Origin: Microvelia longipes
Taxonomy: Eukaryota > Arthropoda > Insecta > Hemiptera > Veliidae
Direction of reading: 5' to 3'
Assembly: GCA_018340805.1 (NCBI GenBank)
Contig: JACMZG010001908.1
Span: 47,531,265-47,595,264, forward strand
DNA: 64,000 nt
Part shown: positions 1-13,462 of the stretch, in pieces
Layout: each line of letters opens with the position of its first letter
Position numbering within the stretch: the stretch's first letter is position 1
Translations under genes and position numbers: made by a program
The notes under the pieces: model-generated
What the model saw: the letters and a program-made list of their open reading frames with translations, nothing else
Told to the model about the DNA's origin: nothing
Databases searched by the model: none

Positions 1-3248
<3,248 letters not shown>

Positions 3249-3425
3249 GACTAGACTATGCTAGTCTAGAGACTAATACTAGTCTAGAGACTAATACTAG
3301 TCTAGAGACTAATACTATAGTCTAGAGACTAATACAAGTCTAGAGACTAATACTAGTCTAGAGACTAATACTAGTCTAGAGAATAATACTAGTCTAGAGA
3401 CTAATACAAGTCTAGAGACTAATAC
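3249..3425. repeat. 18-bp satellite array A
   Basis: About nine to ten copies of an 18-bp unit, CTAGTCTAGAGACTAATA, with small length variants in the middle. Each unit contains TAGTCT-AG-AGACTA, a 6-bp inverted repeat with a 2-base loop. A second array of the same unit lies at 3962-4195, beyond a 530-bp spacer. Confidence 0.95.
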
Positions 3426-3958
3426 TTAAATCGGAGCGTACTATGACATGGATCAATTCTAAAACTGCGTCATATTTAGAAGTGATGAATTCTAGTGTAC
3501 AAGTAAGCTTATTTTGAAACATAAATGGGTGATAGTTCTTATGTATGCCAAACACTAGTTTAGAAAAAAATTACCAGAATTAACTCACACGAAGCTGAGT
3601 TAAAAATGTATAAAAATACATATAATGTATGTATGCTGTTTTTTATGTATAAAAAACATTATGTATTCAAAAGAATACCTATAAATAATTATCAAGTATT
3701 TGTTAAAGTAAGGTAAAAACCATGTATGTGTGTGTATATATATGTATATGTATTTGTATATTTATGTATGTATGTTTATATGAGTATTGTATGTACAATA
3801 TATATTCTAAACTCTAATTATAACTTACATAATAAGTCGAACTTGTATTTAATAATTAAATATATAAGAAATGTAGTTTGTACAAATAAAATAATTGTTA
3901 GTTAATTTAAGTTTTAGAATTGCATTAAAATTATGTATTCCATTTGTTGTAATCAACA
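3426..3958. repeat. 530-bp unit, copy 1 (between the two satellite arrays)
   Basis: Runs from TTAAATCGGAGCGTAC to CATTTGTTGTAATCA and is repeated almost base for base, in the same orientation, at 6073-6605. Only a handful of substitutions and homopolymer differences are visible. Its two ends coincide with the edges of the satellite arrays. Confidence 0.93.
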
Positions 3959-3961
3959 AAG

Positions 3962-4195
3962 TAGTCTAGAGACTAATACTAGTCTTGAGACGAATACTAG
4001 TCTAGAGACTAATACTAGTCTAGAGACTAATACAAGTCTAGAGACTAATACTAGTCTAGAGACTAATACTAGTCTAGAGACTAATACTAGTCTAGAGACT
4101 AATACTAGTCTAGAGACTAATACTAGTCTAGAGACTAACACTAGTCTTGAGACGAATACTATTCGATAAAACTAATACTAGTCTAGAGACTAAGT
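3962..4195. repeat. 18-bp satellite array B
   Basis: About thirteen copies of the same 18-bp unit as at 3249-3425, with some TCTTGAGACG variants. Because 18 is a multiple of three, both strands stay open: SLETNT repeats on plus, LVLVSR repeats on minus. I do not regard either as a gene. Confidence 0.95.
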
Positions 4196-4399
4196 AGACT
4201 CCTAAATAAGACACTAGTATTCGTCTCTTTGTTAACTAATAATTCTGATGTTCTAAGAAATATGACCATGCTTTAATACATTTTAAAAGAAAAATCAGTA
4301 ATCCGCAGGAGTCTTTGAACACAGGACGTTGTGAAAATTGTGACGCTTTTAAAAATTTCCAAAAATCATAACACTGAAATATGATGCTATACGATTGAA

Positions 4400-4780
4400 A
4401 TGTTGCGCGCATGCAGACATGTATAAGACTAACATATGTGTCAAGTTTCATCTCATCATCAGAATGAGTTCATTTTTTATCTAATGACGTGTAAACGTAT
4501 TTTTAAAAAATAGTACAAATCTGAAATTAATGCAATTGAGTTGGAATTCGGTACAAGTATATAGCTTAACGTAATAAATAAATACACCAAGTTTCGTTTT
4601 AATAGGACACGTATATTTATGGGTTAAGTTGGATCATACAAGATAAGCAGCATTGATCGCGATCAGTGCTGTAAGAGTGACCGCTGAGAATAAAACGGAT
4701 GTATTTACTATCTGAGGACGAGCGAAGCGAGTCCGATGTGACAGAAATGTTCCGAGGTATACCCCGTACCCGATTTTTTT
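4400..4780 (+). repeat. Dispersed repeat family P, long copy
   Basis: Shares successive blocks with 41165-41770 and 22600-23240: CAAGTTTCAT, AATTGAGTTG plus GGTACAAGT, GCAGCATTGA, a GGTCA/TGACC hairpin, CTGAGGACGAGCGAAGCGAG, and a terminal GGTAyACCCCGTACCCGATT followed by T-run. No coding capacity is seen. The conserved order of blocks identifies it as one interspersed family. Confidence 0.8.
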
Positions 4781-4980
4781 CATTTATTTTTTTTTTTTTA
4801 TATTTATAGTTTTTATTTTTTTTAATCTTTTTAAAATCAGTTTGATAAAATCTTTTAAAAGTCTTTAAAATATCCTTCAAAATTATTTCTTTTAATATGA
4901 ATAGTTTTTTATCAATTCAGTCAATGAGGCCCGAAAAGTATTATTAAAATGTAAGGTTCTATTATTTGTGGGAGTACAAA

Positions 4981-5030
4981 GGTTTAAAAATAGTTCCGAG
5001 GTACACCATACCCGATTTATTTCTGTATAC
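4981..5030 (+). repeat. Family P terminal fragment
   Basis: Contains TAGTTCCGAGGTACACCATA followed by CCCGATTT, matching the terminal block of the copy ending at 4780. It is probably a second, truncated insertion. Confidence 0.65.
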
Positions 5031-5530
5031 CTTATCAATGAGTAACATTATATATTATAAATTATATAATTGTGCGCAGACTCTTTAACAATCGACACAA
5101 ATGACGAGAGACCAGAGCAAAAAAGCACGTGTAAGTAATTGTTTACACCAATTAAACATAATTACAGCCAACTATTCATGACTGACTTGATTTCACACTT
5201 TGAGTATAAAGTAAAAACTTACACACACATAACTAGCACAAAAATACACATCAATTAATTTTAAACTAAGTTATTTTAGAAACATTAAAATAATACATTA
5301 ACACTGTTAAAGCAAACGATAGTTTAAAAATTCTAAGACAACAACTTATGTCCAAACTAACAAAGCAACTTACCAAGCATTAAGCTTTATTATTGTTTAT
5401 TACACTACATAACATTATAACAGTGATTATTTTTTATATTTTTTTTCGCATACCGGGCTAGAACTCCAAGAGTGTGATACAAATCCGTTTCAAAGGTCCC
5501 TCGACGAAAAAAGTAGGGTTAGTAAGAATT

Positions 5531-5535
<5 letters not shown>

Positions 5536-5619
<84 letters not shown>

Positions 5620-5681
5620 ATAGATATATATAGATTATAGATTATAGATTATAGATATTATAGATTATAGATATATATATA

Positions 5682-5771
<90 letters not shown>

Positions 5772-5790
5772 TATTATATATATATATATA
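5536..5790. repeat. (TA)n microsatellite with ATTATAG sub-repeats
   Basis: Two long TA tracts separated by four to five copies of TAGATTATAGAT-like units. The AAAGTCATAGA sequence after each TA block suggests an internal duplication. Confidence 0.93.
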
Positions 5791-6072
5791 TAAAGTCATA
5801 GAGATTAATGAAGTAATTATGCATAATAGCTATCAACTTTAGTCAAAGTGATAAATAAATTTTAATTATATCTAACCTTATTGGTCAAAGTGATAATATG
5901 CTCATAATAACCATATACAGGGTGGTCATTTAAAATACATTACCCTGATAACTCAACTTCTCACAGAGCTATAGTGATAAAATTGGTACCTCCCCCCCTC
6001 CACCTAAGTGGACCACTGGGAGGTCATGTACCTAATTATTTTTTGTAATCGTTTGGCATGTATTTTAAAAAA

Positions 6073-6605
6073 GTTAAATCGGAGCGTACTATGACATGGA
6101 TCAATTCTGAAACTGCGTCATATTTAGAAGTGATGAATTCTAGTGTACAAGTAAGCTTATTTTGAAACATAAATGGGTGATAGTTCTTATGTATGCCAAA
6201 CACTAGTTTAGAAAAAAATTACCAGAATTAACTCACACGAAGCTGAGTTAAAAATGTATAAAAATACATATAATGTATGTATGCTGTTTTTTTATGTATA
6301 AAAAAACATTATGTATTCAAAAGAATACCTATAAATACTTATTAAGTATTTGTTAAAGTAAGGTAAAAACCATGTATGTGTGTGTATATATATGTATATG
6401 TATGTGTATATTTATGTATGTATGTTTATATGAGTATTGTATGTACAATATATATTCTAAACTCTAATTATAAATCACATAATAAGTCGAACTTGTATTT
6501 AATAATTAAATATATAAGAAATGTAGTTTGTACAAATAAAATAATTGTTAGTTAATTTAAGTTTTAGAATTGCATTAAAATTATGTATTCCATTTGTTGT
6601 AATCA
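6073..6605. repeat. 530-bp unit, copy 2
   Basis: Near-identical direct copy of 3426-3958, but here without satellite arrays at either end. The upstream flank contains AGGGTGGTCATTTAAAATAC near 5920-5940, which is not present before copy 1. Confidence 0.93.
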
Positions 6606-8090
6606 TATATTCTTATAGGTATTTCTTTTTTGTATATTTCTTTGTAAATTAGAATGTAATATACTTTCCTCAATTATGTTAATTTAGTTAGAACTTTAAT
6701 ATTTAGAATTAATTTAATATATTGAGCATGTATTGTTAGGAAAATATTTAATAAATATATCTTATAAACTTGATTTATTGTAACTCATAGAGTATTATAC
6801 TAAACTATATACAGATGTAACTAATTTTGTTTCATTCTCATTATAGTTATAGTTTAGATAGTAGTAATTATAGTTATAGTTATAGTGTATAGTTAACTTA
6901 AGTTTAAGCAGATCTATAAATTAAGTAATTTTATTTGAAAATAGAAAAAAAAAACAGTATAAAAATTGAAATGGCGTTGCAACCATTTTTTTCTCCCTCC
7001 CTGAGGGCACCTCGGCTTAGTGCCGACTTTGCACAAATAAAAGTATTAATATTTATTGTTAAATGATGATTGTTATGTGTGCAAATAAATGGTTTATTTA
7101 TTTAAGGTAAAAACAGTAAAGTTGAGCAAGAGATGGATTGATGAGCAACAATATTGCAAAGAAAATTTGCCTGGCTAGCGAAACTCAGCGTCTGTATTTT
7201 TGTTATGTTTTACACTTAATTAGTCAGCACAATTGTACTTTATTACAAGTTAAAGTAGTCGTTTAAGTTTGATAGATATCAAACTTAAACGACTACTTTA
7301 ATTTTGATATTTCTAACTTAGTAAATAATTAGCAATGGTTTAGGATAAAAGAAGTTATCAGATGGATTAAATGATAAAAAATAAAAATAAGAAACATTAG
7401 CCGTGAACAAATTGTAAGATAGAAGATAATTACCAATAACATCTTATTATGTCGTACACAGCACAAATCATCAAGTCATTTAGTGATTACATAAGTTTTA
7501 TTTTATTTTTCGTTCAAATTAAAAATGGTTAGTGTGTAATCATTAATAGAAACTTTAATTAAAGGATCTTCATTGACCTTGAATAAGTGAAGTTTCATAG
7601 ATTAATTCGACTGAGCTTTCGTGTTGAAATTTGATAATAAAATTATTGGATACATACATTTAAATTGTGCTCAGAGTAATAATTGTTTAATTATTATAAT
7701 TACATAAGATAAATTATGAAAGAAAAAGTTTACAATGTAATATACAATGGATTGTTACAAAGTCTTGTCTTTTGTTGTACTTCTTAAAAAGGAACCGCTA
7801 AGTTTTGTTATTAAGTTAATCGCATGAGCGTACTTATAGTTGGTGTAGCAAATTGCTTGCGTATTCTGAAGAGTTATAAACTTTTTTATTTGCAATTAGT
7901 ATTTAAATACATAATTTCAACATACTTGATGCTGACATGTTTATCTCGCTAATAAAAGCTATTTGAATATCTTCAACTTAAATTACAATAATCTAATGAT
8001 TGTTCAGACCTGGTTAAAGACGACTTATTGGTAACTTAACACTATTTTTAGCTACTATTCTAGCATGGATATATTTGGTATTTTACGTAC
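6606..8090. other. AT-rich intronic sequence
   Basis: No gene recognised. It holds a TATAGTTATAGT simple run at 6843-6892, a perfect hairpin at 7250-7301, and a short block at 7120-7195 that also occurs near 35615-35680 and 47035-47095 (a dispersed repeat with GAGATGGATTG and GCAAAGAAAATTTGCC-like cores). Confidence 0.5.
7250..7301. repeat. Perfect 24-bp inverted repeat
   Basis: Arms 7250-7273 and 7278-7301 are exact reverse complements around an AGAT loop. The arm contains AGTAGTCGTTTAAGTTTGAT. No T-run follows and no gene is nearby, so it is a structural repeat and not a terminator. Confidence 0.9.
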
Positions 8091-8201
8091 CAACTGAATG
8101 AGTTCGGAGTGGAGGAAAGGCTTAATCATGGCCAAGGCTCGGTCCATCCATGACACAGTGTTGATCACATGAACTCCCTTCAGCCTCACTGGATGACATT
8201 C
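8091..8201 (-). CDS. CRAL-TRIO lipid-transfer protein, exon with core of the lipid-binding domain
   Basis: On the minus strand an ACAG acceptor precedes 8201 and TTG/GTACGT forms the donor after 8091. The 111-nt exon is exactly 37 codons in phase 0 and continues the reading frame of the exon at 33777-34035. Across the join the protein reads VYIQ then ECHPVRLKGVHVINTVSWMD and RALAMIKPFLHSELIQL. This is the conserved CRAL-TRIO block with the pattern YPvRlkgihfIN...F..v....KPFl...l. The length and intron phase are normal. The following C-terminal exon, expected to carry the LPxEYGG motif, was not found in 1-8090 and presumably lies off the window. Confidence 0.92.
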
Positions 8202-8310
8202 CTGTAACATTTACATTATTTATTTAGCTATATTCAAATTGATAATTAAAATTATTTCAAGTGTAAATATAAAGTGGTAACTCCAAATCCAAAAGGGATA
8301 CCTAGGCTAC

Positions 8311-8662
8311 TTTTTTTATTTATTTACGTTTAAACCCATATTAGTGTTTTCTCCCTACTCTCTCACTTATCTAATCCACACAGAGTTTGTACACACCCAT
8401 CACAATCATCTAAGAAGCATACTCACAGTACATGGCGGCACATATGACTAGTCCACAGTGTGTTCATCTATCTAGCCCAACCAGACTCTATCCAAACTCA
8501 CCACTCGGGCTAGCGCCGACTACTAGTTTACAGAGTGCTTAGTTCTCCAGTTTTACTAGCTCCTCTAATCACATTAGTCTCACTTGGCCACCCTTGTTCA
8601 ACCAATCTCACCAATCTCATCAGCTCTTCTAGTATCACCAGACTCTAGCTAGGCTTACCTAG
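8311..8662 (-). mobile_element. Long tRNA-headed non-autonomous element, copy 1, 3' part
   Basis: Reverse-complement homology to 44846-45583 extends over this whole segment, ending on the minus strand in GGTTTAAACGTAAA and an A-rich tail at 8311-8325. The homology resumes immediately after the BEL element at 21175, so this is the 3' part of an older element that the BEL insertion split. It does not code for protein. Confidence 0.82.
8658..8662. repeat. 5-bp target-site duplication of BEL element, left
   Basis: CCTAG directly before the 5' LTR, repeated at 21170-21174 directly after the 3' LTR. A 4-6-bp duplication is normal for LTR retrotransposons. Confidence 0.92.
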
Positions 8663-9549
8663 TGTTGGGAACAGGACTTTAGGGTATCACATACATTCTT
8701 TTCTTTGTGTTTGATCTTTAATTTCTTAATTAAGAAGCACTTTATGTTTCTTTTATTTTAATTACTCTTTTTTTATAAAGTATTCTTTTTATTTTTCTTT
8801 TATATTAAACTGCTTTTATGGTTTATTTCTTATAATGTATTCTTGTATTAACTAATAATGAAAGAGGTTCAGTTTTTATCTACTTTAAATACTTTTATAC
8901 TATTGCACTCTGATAACTTTGAATGTAAGAATGATGTGATCACAATATGCAAACGAGATTCCTAGGCTTATTGTAATCAAGACAATTTTTCCGACATCTT
9001 TATTATGAAGATAATGAAGATAAAGAAAAATACCCCCACCACCTGTACCTCTAGAAGGGAGCATTGAAAATTGGCGCATTCCGCGAGTGACTACCAGCAG
9101 AGTAACATCGTCTCCTCCTCACTCCTGTCTACAATCCGTATAACCTTACTAGGAAGTAACAGTCAGGCAATGAGAAGTGACGTCACACGAGTAGCTACAG
9201 GTGTGCCAACTGAGATTACTGAGGTAACGCAACCTAATCAACCATAACCACCGTTATCAAGGTAACCTCACTTTCTTATCAACAGTCAGGATAACCCTCT
9301 TATCTATCTGTTATCACACTGTCATCTGTCAACGATCTATATCCTATATATTTTATAACTGTATATTATCAAACTGAACCTTAAACTTAATCTTTCATGT
9401 TAAGTAAACTTTTGGACTTTGTACTTTATAACTGTGTACTTTATTTATTTTCCCTTTTTATCTCAAAAAGGGTGGTCCTTCGAATAACTTGTGAACCCCT
9501 AAGTAGTAGCATCGTTAATTGGACGAATTTAAAGTCCCCTTCGACTACA
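8663..9549 (+). repeat. 5' LTR of BEL/Pao element
   Basis: Begins TGTTGGGAACAGG and ends CTACA, i.e. TG...CA. It matches 20319-21169 over its length, with an extra TCTTATAATGTATTCTTGTA block and longer T-runs. TATATATTTTATAACTG near 9342 is a possible TATA region, and GTGACGTCAC at 9178-9187 is a palindromic CRE-like site present in both LTRs. Confidence 0.95.
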
Positions 9550-9553
9550 TTGT

Positions 9554-9566
9554 TGGTCCTTCGAGC
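9554..9566 (+). promoter_or_regulatory. Candidate primer-binding site
   Basis: TGGTCCTTCGAGC starts four bases after the 5' LTR. Starting with TGG is as expected for pairing with the CCA end of a tRNA. The tRNA identity cannot be assigned from sequence memory. A similar TGGTCCTTCGA also occurs inside each LTR. Confidence 0.6.
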
Positions 9567-10077
9567 AAAAATACTTTAAAGTCCTGTAACTTCGGTTCTG
9601 TTTGGTTTTTGGATCTGGGGCCGGGTGTTTCTTTCCAAATTCAACATGGGCTTTCATATGAGCTATGTTTCAATGCTCTATGTTAATGTTTGCCATGATG
9701 GCATTTTTTTGTTATTTTGACGCCATCTTGAATTTTGCCTTAATGGTAGCAGAGCGTGGTTAACTGTTCTTATAGCCAGACCAGTTAAGAAGTCGTCAAT
9801 ATAGAATCCTTTTTCATTAGATTTTATGAATCTGTTTACATATATAGTGCCTTCTTTGAACTTTAACCTAAATTTTAACCTTCCTATTACCTTCCTTATA
9901 TCTAACCTTACTTCCTACCTGCTTTATTTACCTTCTTTTTACCTGCGAACCTTATAAAACCTTCTGTAAAACTACATTTTTTTCACTTTTCAGGTGTTAT
10001 ATATACATTTTGTTTTTTTCCTTTTATGTGTGTACTTTTTAGTAACCTTATGTATTTAGCATTAGCTTTGTCAGGTT

Positions 10078-11767
10078 ATGTCAGGTCAGGGTGAAGAGGT
10101 ACCTGCTTTAGATATCGATTTACAGGATAGTAATAAGGATAATACTGGGAACAGGAAGGATTCTTCGGACTCGTCTTCTACAACTGTATCGTCTAACGTT
10201 ACACCTATTACAACTATAACTGCAGGTACTAGCACAAGTAGTGCTACGACTACTACTGCAGCCACTGGAAGCAAACCCGCCACATCAACTAAACCAAAGG
10301 GCAGTATGGATTTCAATAAAACTGCTACGTTTTACAAACGTAAACTTGATGACATGGCTTCCAACATTAGATCTATACTAAGTCAAGGTCGACTAGTTAG
10401 ACAGGATAAAGCTAACTTCTCTACCTTTAGAGGCATGTATGTAAAGCTGGATTCTTATTACGATAATTATCTAGAGGCTTGGTATCAATTGGTCGAACTC
10501 TACATTTTTAACGATAAAGCTGATGAGTTTCCAACAACTGAAGACACCGAGGAGCATAGCAAAACCAAGAGGTACTTTCAAGAATCTTGTATTATATTTG
10601 CTGATTTCAACGCAGAATGCAACACATCTAACTCATCAAATGTAACTCTCAATAGTTCCTCTAGGCAATCTCGATCCAATTTACCTGATCTTAAAATCCC
10701 TAAATTTGATGGATCTAACTTAGAAGATTGGCCATATTATCGAGATTCATTTAAATCTATAATACATAATGATGACGGTTTGGATAATATAGTGAAGTTT
10801 CAACACTTGACCACATCTCTTAAAGGATCTGCATTGTCAATAATCAAAGGCATTCCCTTGTTGGAAGAAAACTACAATCAAGCATGGAAATCCTTAATTG
10901 ATTATTATGACGACCCCAGGTTGCTGGCTAATAATTATCTGCAAAAGGTTTTGGACTTTAAACCTCAAACTTCGAAACCATCTGCAGCGTCTCTGAGGAG
11001 TTATATAAGCGGTGTTTTAGAGAATATAGATTCACTTAATAATTTTAAAAGTACCTGATTTATCTGAATTTATTCTCTTTACATTAGCTGTACGAGGTCT
11101 TGATAGTCAGACAAGAGAGATGTTTGAAGGTCAGAACGCGAAGGATTCTAGTGATAAATATCCAAAATTCACTGACTTAAAGGAATTTATAAAAAGGAGG
11201 TGCCGTGTTCTGGAGATTTCAAACACTTACAGTAATACCCAGGCTTCAACTTCGGATAAGAATAAGAAGTCTGATCATCAGAAAGAAAACCGGATCAAAT
11301 CCTTACCGCATCCAGATTCGCAGTCTTTCGTTACAACTCGAACGGGTTTAAAGACTGAAGAGGATTCTAATTCAAATAAAGATTCTAATCCAGGTTTATT
11401 AAATAAGAATAAATATAAATATAAACCACGTAGTAAACAGGGGTCCTCTAGCTCATCCAATGCTAAATCAACTGGAACATCCAGCATATCCTGCTGCATT
11501 TGTAAAGGAAATCACACTCTGTATATATGTCCTATATTTGTCTGTGCTTCCTCTGCAGAAAAACTTAAACTTATAAAAAACATAAACGTTTGCGTAAATT
11601 GCCTATTCTTTGGTCACACTTTGAACGACTGTAAGTCGCTTAAAACGTGTAGGATATGCTAGAAACGGCACCATACGTCGTTGCATACAGAAAATTCTTC
11701 TTCTTCAACTACTCAAGCATCTTCTCAAGATACTGCTTCTTCTGAAAAGAAATCTGTTTGCGCGTCT
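10078..11767 (+). pseudogene. gag: BEL/Pao gag region (DUF1759 capsid-like domain and zinc knuckles)
   Basis: Starts at the ATG at 10078. A Ser/Thr-rich N-terminus is followed by a helical region and the BEL gag signature LPDLKIPKFDGSNLEDWPYY, then GSALSIIKGIPL, typical of the DUF1759 family. A one-base shift near 11042-11050 moves the frame; reading continues with VRGLDSQTREMFEG and then cysteine-rich clusters (CCICKGNHTLYICP and CVNCLFFGHTLNDC) like the zinc knuckles before the BEL protease. TAG at 11660-11662 is a premature stop in that frame, since the following residues RHHTSLH continue the conserved block. The frame then runs into the target duplication of the nested LINE at 11756-11767. 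Confidence 0.9.
11756..11767. repeat. 12-bp target-site duplication of nested LINE, left
   Basis: GTTTGCGCGTCT, repeated exactly at 16310-16321 after the poly-A tail. In the BEL frame it encodes VCAS on both sides, so removing the LINE plus one copy rejoins the protease frame. Confidence 0.95.
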
Positions 11768-12098
11768 GAGTCAAGAGAGTTCGACACGATTACATCGGCT
11801 CTTGCTTTCTCTGTCATTTTCAGTCAGTTATTCTTCATAGTTTGCTTTTATTTTTTTTGTACAATAACTAATTAGCAGTCCTTTTTAAATTTTTGAAGTT
11901 AAATTTTAATTTTGTGTTTAGTTTTTAGCGTAAAACATGTAAATAGTTTCTAGCAAATAGTTATAAATAATAGTTAAACAAGAGAAGGTGGGAGGTCGTA
12001 ATCTTCCCGGGCGGCCTTTTGTCCAGAAGGCCTCCCCATCAAAACATCAACAAGGTAAACATTTATTCAGTTATCAATTCAATACTAGTAATCAAAAC

Positions 12099-13462
12099 AT
12101 GACTAGAAATAAAAGAGGACGATCTTCCCCTGATATGAACTCTTCAAAGAAACCCTTGATAGAACAACCCGGCGCGGGAACCTCAGACTCTTTCTCCTCT
12201 ACAGCTCAGCCCGGTATAGAACCCATTACTCCTTCAAATCTACAAACGCCTCTAAACCCTGCAACACATGAATGCATTGCAGTACACTCGTCAGTAAAGA
12301 CAAATAATAAATTTGGAGCCCTCTCTAATTTAAACGACACGCAAGATACTGAGCCTACCTTAACACCTAAACCACCGCCTATATTTGTAAAAGATGTCGT
12401 AGATTTCGCTCTTTACAGCCAAAATCGAAAATATTATAGGCCACGTAAACTTTTCATGCAAAGCTCGATCGTCTGATGTAGCCTTGTATTGCGAATCATC
12501 CGACGACTACCGTAAAATTGTAAACACGTTACGCTCAGAAAACACGACATTTCATACGTACCAATTAAAGGAAGATAAACCTTATCGCATAGTGCTTAGG
12601 TACTTACACCATTCTACCCCTACCGACATAGTAAAACAAGAACTTGAGGCCATGGGCTATAAAGTACGCAATGTCACCGTTGTTAAAAAAATGATGTACA
12701 CCTCTCTCTCTTCTTCATCGATCTTGAACCTGACCAAAAAATAAATCTATATTTGATATAAAAACCTTATATCATTCCAAAGTCAAATTCGAGGAGCCTT
12801 ATAAGAGACAAGAGATCGTACAGTGCCGAAACTGTCAAGCATATGGTCATAGTAGAAACTATTGTAATCATCCACCACGTTGCGTGAAGTGTGCTGGTTC
12901 ACACACAACTAAGAACTGCCAAAAACTTCCAACTGAAGATCCTACCTGCATTTTATGCCAAGGCCGTCAGCCAGCAGTACATCTGGAACTGCAGAAGCGT
13001 GTAAAGAAAACCAACACCACCTCTTATGTACGGCAACACACCATTCCTCAACCGGAACAACAACAAGAAGCTACTGTCAACAACACAGCCGATACAGACA
13101 CAGTTGACACTAATGTTAACACTGCTTACCTACACGCTCGCCAAATGGAAACTGAACAACCAGCATGGACTTCAAACGCCAGAATGATAGACAGAGATGT
13201 GCCTTCAACATCCTCTATGCCAATGCCTCCTACATATCCTACAAGCTATGCTGCTGCCGCCTCAAATCCTCGACCACCTCAAAAAAAATTTCCTTCTTTC
13301 ATTCCTCCTCCTGTCCCAAGCAATGACATAACTACTATTTTAAACCAATTCCTTAACAATTTCCAAGCCATTTTAACACCACTTTTATCAGCTCTAACTA
13401 CCTTTGTTACCGCCGTCCAAACCTTCTTACCTTCACTCCTTCCCGCTAGAGTGACACCATGA
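12099..13462 (+). pseudogene. Jockey LINE ORF1 (gag-like, PRE_C2HC and zinc knuckles)
   Basis: The ATG at 12099 opens MTRNKRGRSSPDMNSS; a basic, Ser/Pro-rich start is usual for this protein. Around 12450 a one-base shift is needed to pass from VKDVVDFALYSQ to CESSDDYRKIVNTLRSE and the PRE_C2HC block IVLRYLHHSTPTDIVKQELE. Another shift near 12740 leads to three CCHC fingers beginning CRNCQAYGHSRNYC, CVKCAGSHTTKNC and CILCQG. The C-terminus is Pro-rich. ORF1 protein of Jockey elements binds the element RNA. Its TGA at 13460-13462 overlaps the ATG of ORF2 as ATGA, an arrangement compatible with reinitiation. Confidence 0.88.

Noticed and set aside
3933..4169. Open frame of repeated SLETNT
   Set aside because: It is created by the 18-bp satellite, and the opposite strand is equally open; there is no independent coding evidence.
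4711..4740. CTGAGGACGAGCGAAG block of family P as a hammerhead ribozyme
   Set aside because: CTGAGGA fits the core but the following stem II cannot close next to it, and the GAA box is preceded by CC, not by a base that pairs at the stem II start.
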